This document shows positions 22,821 to 34,589 of a stretch of DNA of 64,000 nucleotides, piece by piece (the first letter of the stretch is position 1; each line of letters starts with the position of its first letter). The translations under genes and the position numbers were made by a program. This stretch comes from Lonicera japonica. Its lineage: Eukaryota; Streptophyta; Magnoliopsida; Dipsacales; Caprifoliaceae. The notes under the pieces were generated by a model, which did not search any database, had not been told where the DNA came from, and saw only the letters and a program-made list of their open reading frames with translations. The stretch spans positions 115,474,790 through 115,538,789 of the forward strand of contig CM038463.1 of the NCBI GenBank assembly GCA_021464415.1, in the 5' to 3' direction.

Positions 22821-25442
22821 TTTTTAATTTCATTAATTATTAAAAACATAATTCATCTTTCTAATAAATTATTCTATTAGTTCTGAAACAATTTTTCTTA
22901 TGTTAATTTAGTCCCTAAACTCATGCCTTTAAGTTAATTTGTTGCTCACTATTCACTTTCTGACCAATTATTAACAAAATGGGTATAGTATTAACGGTTT
23001 TGTCACAGCTTCAGTAATTGAAAGGAAATTTGACTGAATGGCCAATTGACGCAAATGCAGTAATTTAAGGGTTAAATTAATGCAATTGATTGTTTAAGAG
23101 CTAAATTAACTCAAAGATGATAGCTTAAAGGGCAAATTGACATAATTAATAATTGAAGGGCCAAATTGACATGGTAATAATAGTTTACGGAAAAACATAG
23201 TAATTCACTTTTAAATTTTAACGTGGAATTTAATACATATGTTATGGTTGGGGAGAGAAATTTGACTAGATATTAAAACAAGTAAAACTATTATTTTAAG
23301 ACAAAGAGATTTTATAAATTTATTAAAATAAAAAGGGATTATAAAAAATTATACATATGCGTTTACACCTTCAAAATGGGTTGACCGAATTATAGAACGT
23401 TGATCATATATTGCGTAAATATATACTTGAACTATAATGATGAATGCATTTTTTACATAAACGATAAATTGTGGTTGAAATCCAAACCTTAAAATCCTTT
23501 CAAGGGAAGTTATGTTTTTCTTTTAATAATTGGCAAGGTATTACGAGTAGACAGACACGAAACTAGAAGGCGGTTGAGGGTATTGGAATTATTAATCAAA
23601 TATTAATAATTTAATAACGTAACTGAAAATTAATTTATTTTTGACAGATATTTGTTATGAAATAACATGTTCTTTTGCAATTAGATGATATGCTTCTTGA
23701 AAAGATACCTGATTTTATAATATAATTAAGTGCTTATCACTTTCGAAAAGACGTGCAATTTCTAAAAAGTAACAACTATTTGGAAGACTCGCTTGAATTT
23801 TTATATAAATCTCTCTTCACTACATTTGTAAGAATCAAACCTTATTATCCAATTCCTCAAGTCTTTTATGTTATATTCTTTGAGTCCATTACATAATTTT
23901 TATATAAAGCTCTCTTCACTTCATTCGCAAGAATCAAACTTTATTATCCAATTCCTCAAGTCTTTTATATTATATTCTTTGAGTCTAGTACGAGAATGTA
24001 GTAATTATCGATTTATCAAAGCGTACTTATTAGAGTGTTATTTAAATACGCAACAATTGTTGTATATTGGGAGACAATGTCCATGAGTTTGTTAGTACCA
24101 TGGCGGTGGCAAAACTGTCTTAAGGATATAATGTCCAATACTAACATCGATTGCAATATCAGATAAGTTTTCTATCTTTAATTATATCTACGTTGTTATT
24201 CTCTTGTTTTATAATTTTAATTATTTTATTTATTATTAATTTATTTTCACCAAAATTAAATTACACAAATATATTGTCCCACAAAAGGGGCATGGTTGCC
24301 TTAACTTTTTGACATTCTTGAACATTTTTATTAGTTATTGTTGTAATTTTACATTATGGCCTCTTCTAATATATGTTTATGAATTCTTTATTTAAGATTT
24401 TAACATAAAAGTGACAACCAAAAAGTATTTAGTGGTCATGGAATTCTAGGTGAACATACTTTAGAACCAATAAGTATGCGCCAAATACACATATTAATTA
24501 TTTATGTTTCCTTTTTTGCCCTCCTACGTAAATGATGAATACTACTTGGAGCATCACTAATAGACTGGAGTACGATCATATACTCATGTAAGTATTTAGC
24601 AGTTTTGAAAATCTTCTTGGTGAGAAGATTCAGCTAATGAATGCTATATATATAGAATAATTTTCCAAGAAGATAAAAGCATTTATATAACTATAGTGTG
24701 ATTTACATATTACGAGTTTAGATTTGGTAATATTTTTCATTGGTTGTCTCAAGGTTTTCATACTAAACAAAACATTAAGTAATAAGAAAAATAGTTAAGT
24801 CTAATTTTTCAATGTTTGGATGTAACAGAGAACAAAATGTGTGTGTATATACCTTGTCTAGTTCTAACTATTAACAAGAAAAGAAGAATCGAAATCTTAT
24901 TTTGAGATGATAATATTTTTTTGAATCCTTCCAACATTAAATTATGGTTTCGTCCCTACGAGTTGACCACATAAATTATTGCTTAAATATTTACGTTTCA
25001 TTTCAATTAGTTACACGACGTAATACACGATTAATTAAACCAAGATTGATTAATGCATGATGAATGCTAATCAAAGGATATACTATATATGTCCCAATAT
25101 ATTCGAATAAAATAAAATGATAAAATATAAGAACAACAAGAGTCTCCGTTCTGTTATTATAGACGGATGTATTTGAACAGGGCCTTCTCCAACCAATTAT
25201 TGGTAGAAATGGCCCGTTGACAAATTCCAATCATTGATCACAAATTAAGGCTTGAGCTTTGCACGTTTAGGAATATATGCTTGTAAATTCATTGATCTAA
25301 ATACAAAAACTTATAATACTAGACACGTATGCAGCTGCATATATATATATATATGTATATAGTATTCATTCATAAAAAATATTAAAAATTACTCTAGGAT
25401 GATTAATGATACGTATGTTCTATGACGCACTAATAATACAAT
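22821..25442. other. Intergenic, AT-rich, one tandem duplication
   Basis: No gene recognised. 22880-23200 carries loose repeats of the type AAGGGCCAAATTGACAT; 23797-23985 is a tandem duplication listed separately. The rest shows only AT-rich unique sequence. Confidence 0.5.
23797..23985 (+). repeat. Two-copy tandem duplication, period 99 bp
   Basis: The segment with ATCCAATTCCTCAAGTCTTT occurs twice, 99 bp apart, with a few substitutions. Confidence 0.85.
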
Positions 25443-25450
25443 ATGCTACA

Positions 25451-26717
25451 TAGGGGTGGATTTGGCACAATACTATACCATACCGAGTACCGTATCGAAA
25501 ATTTGGTATGCTAAAATCTATTACCATTACCATACCAAAACTTCAGTATACCGAAATTTGATATACCAAAATACCGGTATGGTAAGGTACATTACCAAAA
25601 AAATCAATCCTAAAAAAAAAGACAATAGCAGCTTTCTTGGCAAATATTCAAATACACATCAACAATAGCAGCCAAAAACAAAATAGAAAGCTTTGGACAA
25701 TATTCAAATACACATCAACAATAGTAGCCAAAAATAAAATAGAAAGTTGCTGGGCAAATATTCAAATACACATCAACAAGAGCAGCCACAAACAAAATAG
25801 AAAGTTGCTAGGCAAACCTCATTAAGAGATTGAAGAAGACAACTTATATTAAAGGTACACGATTTATAAAATGAATCCACCCTTTCTAATATAATATTTT
25901 CAGGTTAAGCTTTTTCCTAGAAAAGAAACATTCAGCTCTTCATTTTATCAACTAAAGTGACATGAAATCAGCTCTCCATAGTCCATAGCGTAGACAGCCA
26001 TCACCTAATTTAACGACACAAGAGCACATACGTTACGACAACTATTAAATGAGATCTTAGAACCTACTGGAATTTGTATGATTTTTTTGTAACAAGATAT
26101 CACATGACAGTACTTTAAATGTAACTTACTTATTCTCTCTCATAAGGAAAGGTAATTAGTTATAAATTCTAATATATCTAATTGTCAAGTATAAAATTTA
26201 TACACATTGTGAAATAGACACTCGATTATATTTAAAAAATGAATAAAAATCTAAATATTGGACTATGCAAATAGAAAAGTGATATCAATATACTTATGTT
26301 GAAAATTGTCTTATCAAAAAATTGTGAAACTTAGAAACTGATCGATAGAAAAACCAACAAGGTAATTAATATGTGGGTTGTGAGGGTATTGGACCATTCA
26401 TCTCTATTTAATTAATCTATAGGCTGTGGGCTGTGTGGCTATTGTAATATTGGACTATTAGTAATTTATTAGTATTTGATATAATTGGAACAATTGGTAT
26501 TGTTCGGTACAGTATACCGTGGTAATACCAAAATTTTGGTACGATACGGTACGGTATAACGTCGGTAATGAGTTTGAGTACCGATGCCGTACCAAATAAA
26601 TTCGGTATGGTACAATACTGATTGGTATTGTACCATTATCAAATTTCGGTATATTTTGATAATGGTTTGGTTTGGTACGAATTGGTACGGTATTATTGGT
26701 ATATTTTTCCACCCCTA
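25451..26717. mobile_element. Non-autonomous hAT element
   Basis: This 1267-bp element has the terminal repeats TAGGGGTGGA and TCCACCCCTA. It is flanked by an 8-bp target duplication with 7 of 8 matches (ATGCTACA at 25443-25450, ATGCTACC at 26718-26725). Both subterminal regions are rich in GGTATGGTAC/GTACCATACC motifs in both orientations. There is no transposase ORF, so it would depend on an autonomous hAT elsewhere. Confidence 0.86.
25641..25815 (+). repeat. Three-copy tandem repeat inside the hAT element
   Basis: Three copies, about 57-58 bp each, contain ATTCAAATACACATCAACAA and end AAAATAGAAAG. Confidence 0.87.
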
Positions 26718-26725
26718 ATGCTACC

Positions 26726-27568
26726 TACTCTCGCACGATTATCACACTACGTAATTAACGATCCGCTCACAAATGGACGACTCTAATCATTAACCATTTT
26801 TTATAAACTTGGGGGCTTTAATTTTCAATAGGCACGTCGGATAAATTTTTTTGATAAGATTATTTAATTTCATCTTGACAAAAAAAATTAATGATTAATT
26901 TTTACTTTTTAATCCTCTTCCGATAGAATAAGAAGCTTTTACATAATATATAATCTACTTGAATTCTAATCTTAACTAACAAAAAACTTCTATGTTATCT
27001 TATCACGCATGTCAAATTCATTTTAAGATTAAAACACAAACTTAGTTAATACTGACATACTAATAAATATAAGTAATAATCATGCAATCATCTAAATAAA
27101 TTTCCTACCCTCGCATTCCACTCACTATGAATCCATAACCATAAATGCAAATTCATTAATACAACTGTTTGCCCTGACAACAAACAATCTCATAGTTAAA
27201 TTTGTTGTCAAACATTATTTTAACATCTTTAACTTTGACATGAAAAGGTTAAACTCAAGATTTCATAATAACAAGCAAAGCTCGTCAAAATTAAAGTTGG
27301 TTATCAATTGAAATACGCAAGTTATGCAACGCAACCTGAAATAATTACAAGTTTATTTGTGTTGTAATCCTGTACTGTAAAGCACTACCAAGGCAATATA
27401 GTTTTAGGACACATTTAGATAACATTATAAATGAATTATATACGTAATTTACTTTCCCACAAAGCAGGAGCAGGCAAATGATGTTATGGGAACAAAATTA
27501 AATGACATAAAAGAGAAAAGTAAAAGTGCATCTCTATTTGAATTATAAGGGAAACAATTAAACTTACA
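26726..27568. other. Intergenic, AT-rich
   Basis: No gene or repeat boundary recognised. Confidence 0.5.
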
Positions 27569-29370
27569 ACAACAACAACAACAACAACAAGCCTTTATCC
27601 CACTAGGTGGGGTCGGCTACATGGATCAAACGACGCCATAGTGGTCTGTCGTGAATCATATCTATAGTGAAACCATTCACCTCTAAATCCTTCTTAATAG
27701 TTTCACCTATAGTTTTTCTAGGTCTTCCTCTGCCTCTAACAACTAGGCTTCCCTTCATATGATCAACTCTCCTTACCACGGCATCTACAGGTCTCCTCCA
27801 TACATGCCCAAACCATCTAAGTCGAGATTCAACCATCTTTTCTGGAATAGGTGCCACCCCAACTCCCTCTCTGATGGTAACATTCCTGATCTTATCTTTC
27901 CTAGTCTTGCCACTCATCCATCTCAACATTCTCATCTCAGCTACACTTAGTTTATTCTCGTGTTGGCTTTTGACCGCCCAACACTCAGTCCCATACAACA
28001 TCGCTGGTCTAACCGCGGTACGATAGAATTTTCCTTTTAACTTGAGTGGTACCTTTTTATCACATAACACACCCGAAGCTTTCCTCCATTTCAACCATCC
28101 TGCTTGAATCCGGTGGTTTACATCTCCCTCTATCTCCCCATCTTCTTGTATAATGGATCCAAGATACTTAAACCGAGTAACTTGTGGTATGACATTGTCC
28201 CCAACTTTTACCTCTAAGTTAGTAGTGCTCCGCCTTTTACTGAACTTGCACTCCATATATTCTGTCTTACTTCTGCTTAAACGAAAGCCATGCGCTTCTA
28301 AATTTTGTCTCCAAGTTTCCACCTTCCCATTTAGCTCTTCTCTGGACTCACCCACTAGGACAATATCATCTGCAAACAGCATACATCGCGGTGCTGGCTC
28401 TTGAATGTGTTCCGTGAGTACATCTAAGGCCAAGATAAACAGATAAGGGCTCAAAGCTGACCCTTGGTGTAGTCCTATAGTTATAGGAAAATCTTCTGTG
28501 GACCCACTATGTGTTCTCACACTAGTCATAGCTCCTTCATACATGTCCTTGATAACACGAATATAGGCAATTCTAACCCCTTTCTTCTCCAGAGCTTTCC
28601 ACAAAATCTCTCTGGGTACCCTATCGTACGCCTTCTCCAAGTCAATGAAAACCATGTGTAGGTCCTTTTGATCCCTCCGATATTGCTCCATCAAACGCCG
28701 CAACAAGTAGATTGCTTCCATGGTCGACCTTCCGGGCATAAAACCAAATTGATTATCTAAAATGTTGGTTTCTTTTCTTAGTCTCCGCTCAATCACCCTT
28801 TCCCATAACTTCATAGTATGACTCATGAGTTTAATCCCCCTGTAATTGACGCAGCTTTGTATATCCCCCTTATTCTTATAAATCGGTATTAGGGTGCTTC
28901 TCCTCCATTCTTCCGGCATCTTCTTTGACCTCAATATCTCGTTGAAAAACCTTGTGAGCCAACCAGTGCCTTTATCACCTAGACCCTTCCAAACCTCAAT
29001 AGGTATACTATCTGGCCCAACTGCTTTACCACTATCCATTCGTTTCAATGCTTCTTTCACTTCCTTTTCTTGAATTCTGCGATAAAAGGTGAAATTTTGG
29101 TCATCCTCTCGCATGTTCAGCTCATCTCCACATGCTAAAATCTCATAACCTTCATTAAATAATTTGTGAAAATAGTCCTTCCATCTCTCTTGTATGTCTT
29201 GTTCTTTAACCAGGACATTACCTTCTTCGTCCTTGATGCATCTCACTTGATCCAAGTCTTTTGTCTTCCTTTCTCGACCCTTAGCAAGTCGGTAAATAGC
29301 TTTTTCCCCAGCTTTGGTGCCTAAAGATTTGTATAATCCATCAAAAGCTTTAGTCCTCGACTTGGTCAAG
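27569..29370 (-). mobile_element. RTE-type LINE, 5'-truncated
   Basis: On the minus strand the element runs from an abrupt 5' break near 29370 to a (TTG)n tail at 27594-27569, the 3' signature of RTE-clade LINEs. It holds one long ORF. The endonuclease half is missing. The 5' break sits beside a two-copy 14-bp repeat ACTTGGTCAAGTAT (29360-29387). No clear target duplication was found. Confidence 0.87.
27603..29369 (-). CDS. RTE LINE reverse transcriptase ORF, endonuclease missing
   Basis: The 588-codon frame has no internal stop. It begins in the linker before the RT domain, so the first Met is probably an artefact of truncation. RT motifs in order are [15 protein letters not shown], then [12 protein letters not shown] with [10 protein letters not shown], then [14 protein letters not shown], then [18 protein letters not shown], then [13 protein letters not shown], then [12 protein letters not shown] (catalytic FADD) and [14 protein letters not shown]. 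The C-terminal tail [11 protein letters not shown]...RGRGRPRKT and the end VADPT are typical of the family. Without the apurinic endonuclease domain it should not move itself, but the clean reading frame suggests recent insertion. Confidence 0.88.
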   Translation of the reverse strand: MTKSRTKAFDGLYKSLGTKAGEKAIYRLAKGRERKTKDLDQVRCIKDEEGNVLVKEQDIQERWKDYFHKLFNEGYEILACGDELNMREDDQNFTFYRRIQEKEVKEALKRMDSGKAVGPDSIPIEVWKGLGDKGTGWLTRFFNEILRSKKMPEEWRRSTLIPIYKNKGDIQSCVNYRGIKLMSHTMKLWERVIERRLRKETNILDNQFGFMPGRSTMEAIYLLRRLMEQYRRDQKDLHMVFIDLEKAYDRVPREILWKALEKKGVRIAYIRVIKDMYEGAMTSVRTHSGSTEDFPITIGLHQGSALSPYLFILALDVLTEHIQEPAPRCMLFADDIVLVGESREELNGKVETWRQNLEAHGFRLSRSKTEYMECKFSKRRSTTNLEVKVGDNVIPQVTRFKYLGSIIQEDGEIEGDVNHRIQAGWLKWRKASGVLCDKKVPLKLKGKFYRTAVRPAMLYGTECWAVKSQHENKLSVAEMRMLRWMSGKTRKDKIRNVTIREGVGVAPIPEKMVESRLRWFGHVWRRPVDAVVRRVDHMKGSLVVRGRGRPRKTIGETIKKDLEVNGFTIDMIHDRPLWRRLIHVADPT

Positions 29371-29785
29371 TATACTTGGTCAAGTATATAGACAACATAC
29401 CATTGACAGTAGTAGTAGACTTATTTGTTGATAATTGATAAATAGAAGGATTATTAACACCTAACAGTTATAATGAACTACACATGATCATTGGAAAATG
29501 GAACAAATGAAGGATAGAAAGAACCCATTCAAGCTAGAAACACAAGAGACCCATGTAAGTAATGCTAGAGATGGAAAGACTAAGCAAAATTTACTCCAGC
29601 AAATGGCGTGACAGTTACTTAATGGTTTCTTTTACTGAATATATTCTCTCTTTCCAGTTGTATAAAAGCTCTAAGGACAATGATATTAGTGGAATAAAAT
29701 GCTCGATTCAACTTTTTATAAACATTAGAATATTGGAAACTGTATATCCCACATAATTTGTTTGTGTTGTTTAATTAATTCTTTG
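29371..29785. other. Intergenic between LINE and composite LTR insertion
   Basis: AT-rich unique sequence with nothing recognised. It ends in CTTTG (29781-29785), the left target duplication of the next element. Confidence 0.5.
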
Positions 29786-30141
29786 TGTTAAAGTAGATCT
29801 AAGCACATGCCTCCATGCTCCTGCACACATGCCTCCATGTTCCTGCTTCCATGCTCCACTGCTTCCGTATTCATTATGTTTTGTTCTTTAATTTCTTTAA
29901 TTATGTAATTATAATCATTATGTTCTAGATCTAGTTTTCCAATTTGTTGGAGATCATCTCATGTAGTAAAAGGACGCTTTCAGGATTTGCTTTCCAAACT
30001 CAAGCTGACCGCCCATTTGCCACCTTGAGTTTGAAGGGGGGTGTTAGAAATGATGATATTGAAAGATGATATTCTCCAACATAAATTAGCATTATTATTT
30101 GTAATTATTAAAGCTTAGAATTATTCTTCTTTTCCTTTATT
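29786..30141 (+). repeat. Left arm of 356-bp inverted repeat
   Basis: Complementary to 30823-31178 with no differences seen by eye. From outside in, it holds an LTR start (TGTTAAAGTAGATC), short CCTCCATG-type repeats, a Copia RNase H tail fragment, the purine tract GAAGGGGGG and a second LTR start (TGTTAGAAATGATG). Confidence 0.87.
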
Positions 30142-30696
30142 TCCCCCCTCCGAGGGTGTTGGTGGTTTGGTGGCGAGGTTGTGTGGTGGCTGGTGGTTGG
30201 TGGCGAGGTCGTGGTGGCTAGTGGCGAGGTTGTCCTCTGATACCATGTTAAATTATACAACACAAGAAATAGAGAAATTATAATGAGCAAGAATTCCATA
30301 ATGGATTACATTGAAGCAGAGAGCGAATTGTATCCTATATCTCCTAAGGTAGTCCAATCCGGAGTCATTAATCCGGCAACCTCCGCAACAGAACTAATTT
30401 GAGGAGACCCCTTTGAGAAACCATCCAAAGCAACTCCGTCCATTTCCTCAGTCATACCATAACCGAAAACCCACAAACTAACCCACTGCTAATCCACCAT
30501 TACTAAATCATCTACAAAACCATCCCACTGCTCAAACCAGCCTAAGAAAAACTATATCCAATCCATATCAATCCATACCCATCCTCTTCGTCTTGAAAAG
30601 ACGATTCCAACGCCAAAAGAATAGTTTGTATTATTTGCATTTTGACCCCCGAAGTTTTTGATATTTATAATTTGGCCCTACAACTTTTAGATTTTT

Positions 30697-30830
30697 ATTT
30701 CCACCCCAGAACTTTCTGATATTTCTATTTCCACCCCAGAACTTTCTGATATTTTCATTTCCACCCCAGAACTTTCTGATATTTCCATTTCCACCCCAGA
30801 ACTTTTTGATTTTTCCATTTCTAATAAAGG
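30697..30830 (+). repeat. Four-copy 30-bp tandem repeat
   Basis: Units of about 30 bp contain TTTCCACCCCAGAACTTTCT, within the LTR part of the hairpin spacer. Confidence 0.87.
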
Positions 30831-31178
30831 AAAAGAAGAATAATTCTAAGCTTTAATAATTACAAATAATAATGCTAATTTATGTTGGAGAATATCATCT
30901 TTCAATATCATCATTTCTAACACCCCCCTTCAAACTCAAGGTGGCAAATGGGCGGTCAGCTTGAGTTTGGAAAGCAAATCCTGAAAGCGTCCTTTTACTA
31001 CATGAGATGATCTCCAACAAATTGGAAAACTAGATCTAGAACATAATGATTATAATTACATAATTAAAGAAATTAAAGAACAAAACATAATGAATACGGA
31101 AGCAGTGGAGCATGGAAGCAGGAACATGGAGGCATGTGTGCAGGAGCATGGAGGCATGTGCTTAGATCTACTTTAACA
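30823..31178 (-). repeat. Right arm of 356-bp inverted repeat
   Basis: Mirror of 29786-30141; the spacer of 681 bp is not symmetrical. On the minus strand this arm continues directly into an LTR that ends at about 30249. Confidence 0.87.
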
Positions 31179-31929
31179 CCCCCCCTCAAGCTGAAGGAGG
31201 CTCTTAGGGATCCGAAGCTTGGATACGAGAAAATGGAATTTGGTTTTTTTTTTTTTTTTTTTTTTTTTTTGACATGTTCGATGATTGACCGGCAGACGGA
31301 ACGGCGGTAACGGCGATGACGAGAGCCGACGGAACGGCGAGGTCCGGTGTAGAATTTCCGGAGGAAAAAACTTGATCTGAATACGCGAGCAGTACGTATA
31401 ACAGTAACAAGAAATTGAATCAGAATACTTGGAGGTGCAGCGAAAGGCGACCCGCCGGAAATATTAAATTGAAGAGATTGAATATATATAGATATGTTTT
31501 TTTTTTTTTTTTTTTTTTTTTTAGAGAGGTGGAAGAGTAGCAGTGGTGCTAGTAGTCAATGATGGCCCTTTCTTTGGTTTTGGTTTTAGAGAGATAAACT
31601 GAAGTTTCGATATGAGAGGCGAGAGGTTTCCGAGGGTGTTGGTGGTGCGGAAGAAAAGGGAAAAGGAGAATAAAGGAATAAAGGAAAAACTTTCTAATAT
31701 TCTAACACTAATATTCTAACACTTTGAACAACGAAATGGCCCATTATTCTTATTCTTTTGGGTTATAATGGAATGGAATAGACTTTTGGCACAATTGTTT
31801 AGGAATGATAACTGAATGGTGAGGTATTTGTTGTTGAATACAGCTGTGCTCAAGAATAAACAAGAAATAATCAAATTAATATACATTTTAAAAAAAGAGT
31901 TCATCACTCCAAATATGAAGGAGTGAAAC

Positions 31930-32585
31930 CAGGGCCGGTATAACCAAAAAGGGGAAAAAAATTCCATCAAATACAAAAATCTAAAACAAACAATACAAAT
32001 ATACAAGTAACCCCTTTCAATTTTTCCATTATTATGAACAATCAAAAGGAAAACATATAAAACCAAACAAACATTAAGAATTTAGCGCTTAAGATTAAAG
32101 AATTAAGGAATTAACTCATTAAGGATTAAGGAATTATGGAATCAACAATCAACATTCAAAAATTAGAGATTTAGGGCTTAAGAGTTAAGGAATTAAGGAA
32201 CCACTAACCTTCAGAGAGCACTCGGACTTCGAAGGTTGATAGGCGACAACTATAGGGCGTAGACGATGGTCGGACTTCAGAGAGTAGAACTGCAGAGAGG
32301 TGGAGACGCGGAGTTGTGAGAGTGAATGGAAAATAGAGAGGTTAAAGCGGAAAAAAAAAAGAGAAAAAAGGAGAAGAGAATGGATAAAATAAAGAGAAGA
32401 AAAATGGGAGAATGAGTCCTTGGGATCTCTCTCGTCTTTTAAGATTATTTTAATTTTTAAAATGCCCTTTCAAGTTTTATTTCTTATAATTACATATCTT
32501 TAATATTTTTTTTTGGTGCCCTCTTGCCAAATGGGGCCATAGGCATTTGCCTAGATTGCATGCCCATATAGTTGGGTCTGAGCAG
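31930..32585. mobile_element. Candidate small DNA transposon
   Basis: A 656-bp block starting CAGGGCCGGT is flanked by GAGTGAAAC on both sides (31921-31929 and 32586-32594). The start resembles hAT-type termini, but the right end (GGTCTGAGCAG) is only a weak inverted match. The interior has repeated AATTAAGGAATT motifs and no ORF. The direct repeat is the best support. Confidence 0.5.
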
Positions 32586-32799
32586 GAGTGAAACATTATA
32601 GTATTACCCAAAATATGTTCTCGAAATATATCCCTACTACCATGATCATTATATATTCTAACTAAATTGCGAGGTTCATTTGTTTTTTAAAATTTGGTAA
32701 ATTAATTATATATATGAATTGAAGCTGTTAAATTTTAAATCTTTTTAAGAGACATTTGATTAATTGGCGAAAATTACCCCATTTATATATGTGAATTAG

Positions 32800-33180
32800 C
32801 TCATCTCCATTGCCTTTTGGTCTAATTAGGTCCAAGGGAGTGTAGTTCGAGGATGAAACATGATTTTTTCATGAAACTTAGTATAGTGATATGAGTACAT
32901 CATCTCCACAAAATTTCATCAAAAAAATCAATTTAGAAATAGGTGAGATGATGATCTAAAATATGAATGATTGAAAATGAACAAATGCATCAAATTTTTA
33001 CTACGCCCACTTCCGGTTTGAATTTTTTGATAAAATTTTGTGAACATGATATAATCGTTATAGATATCATATTTACAAAGTTTCATGAAATTTTTTATTT
33101 ATTTAACCATCAAACAAGCCCCTCTTGAATAGAATTAAATCAAAAGGTAATAGAGAGAAATCAAGTCCATTTATATAGCT
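32800..33180. repeat. Fold-back element, copy 1
   Basis: An imperfect palindrome centred near 33000. CACAAAATTTCATCAAAAAA on the left is mirrored by TTTTTTGATAAAATTTTGTG on the right. Related to 50640-51000 and 59945-60310. Confidence 0.66.
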
Positions 33181-33265
33181 CTTTATTGATTTTTTAATAA
33201 AATTTTTGGTTGACTAAAAGTTATAATATATATATATATATATATATAATAAAATTAAACTCTTA

Positions 33266-33626
33266 TGTTGTGTTTGGTTGATGTTTTGAGTTGAGTTTTT
33301 AAAATATGGTGTTTGGTAGAATTTTGAAGTATGTTGAAAAATAGATTTGGTTTTTTTTTTGAGTTTTTTTCAACCAACTAAAAGACTCATAAAAAATTTT
33401 CAAAAATAGTCACAATGGATCTTATTTTATAAATTTCGACAAGAACGTTTTAAATATATATTTTTTATTTAATTTTGATTTTTGAATTTAAAGTTGTTGT
33501 GTTTTTAAAGTTTTTTTAGAGAAAGAAAGTAACGTGAAATAAATTTTGAGAAGTGTAAAAATAGAGTTGATTTTGAGTTGAGTTTTTAAAATTTTGAAAA
33601 AAAAAAAAGAGCAACCAAACACAACC
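33266..33626. mobile_element. Tourist-like (PIF/Harbinger) MITE
   Basis: Terminal repeats GTTGTGTTTGGTTG and CAACCAAACACAAC bound about 360 bp without coding capacity. Both flanks read CTTAT, containing a TTA target duplication at 33263-33265 and 33627-33629. Confidence 0.8.
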
Positions 33627-34376
33627 TTATTCTCAAAATTCTCAAAAGTAATTAACTATACTCTTAATTTGGATACATGACTCCAGATTAAATATTTTGT
33701 CTTCTAATTTCTTTGAAGAGAAATAAGGCTACTTTAATTTCATTAATATTTGGCATTAAATCCTTCTATCTGGCTATCTTTCAACTTAAACTGGCGGCAA
33801 TATGAAACACGCACCGAAAAAAATAAACAGAAAATGGCGGCAAGCAACACACGGATAAACATTGATCCTTGCGCCTGCTTCGACGAATTTTGACTTGTTT
33901 TAATTTTAATTAGGCCGGCCTTCACCCTTCATTCATATTATTTATTTATTTTAAAAAAAAATGGTGGTAAATTTAATCAAACTACTTTATTAAAATTGAA
34001 CTAATATTAGAACAAACAAGAGAACTAAACTAAACTAAATCATCTCTTCTGTAAAATAAGATGGAAGGGCCCGCCATTTTTCTTTCCTTTTTGCCTTTAA
34101 ATCACTATTATTCCTCTATTTTGTCTTTGTTGGTTTCCTCAAACCTCTTTAATCCCATTCATGTCCCCCCCGCCAACCTTCAATATTTTTAAATTAACGA
34201 CGGAGCTGTCAATGACTTCACAAAAACCCACCTCTTATTTGACTTCCCCAATTCTCCAAACAAAACCAAAAAAAAAAAAAAAGAGCCTTGTGTTGAACAA
34301 CCCCCCTCATTTATTATCTCTCTTTCCCCCATTAATACCTTCTATCACTTTCATTCCTGTGAATTGAATTAAACAG
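33627..34376. other. Intergenic, presumed upstream region of the RING gene
   Basis: AT-rich sequence. Pyrimidine-rich sequence from 34310 leads to AG at 34375-34376, which could be promoter/5' UTR or an intron end of the RING gene. Confidence 0.45.
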
Positions 34377-34589
34377 GTGGTGGCCTTTCTCATTCATGAA
34401 GATACTCACGCAAATTTAACGGTTCTTCATAAATCCAGTCTCTCCATCTCCGGTATATATCTCCTCTTCTCTATATCCTTGTTGCATATTCATTCATCTC
34501 ACATAAATATATATATATATATATATAGTCAAGTGTGTTTTTGTTACGTATATTTGTATATGTGAAAAGCAAATAAATAAATAAATAAA

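Larger units (their letters stand above)
29786..31721. mobile_element. Composite LTR-retroelement insertion with a large internal hairpin
   Basis: The 1936-bp insertion has TG...CA ends (TGTTAAAG at left, TTCTAACA at right) and the 5-bp direct repeat CTTTG on both sides (29781-29785 and 31722-31726), as for LTR retroelement integration. Inside are a 356-bp inverted repeat (29786-30141 and 30823-31178), two polypurine tracts facing opposite ways, LTR-start sequences in both orientations, and on the minus strand an LTR ending in TTTAACA followed by TGGTATCAGAG (near 30249-30239). No intact gag or pol is present. The structure is not that of a normal element and suggests rearranged cDNA that integrated as one piece. 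Confidence 0.76.

Noticed and set aside
31716..32066. 116-codon minus-strand open frame
   Set aside because: Overlaps the end of the composite LTR insertion and a candidate small transposon; composition is AT-driven and no domain is seen.
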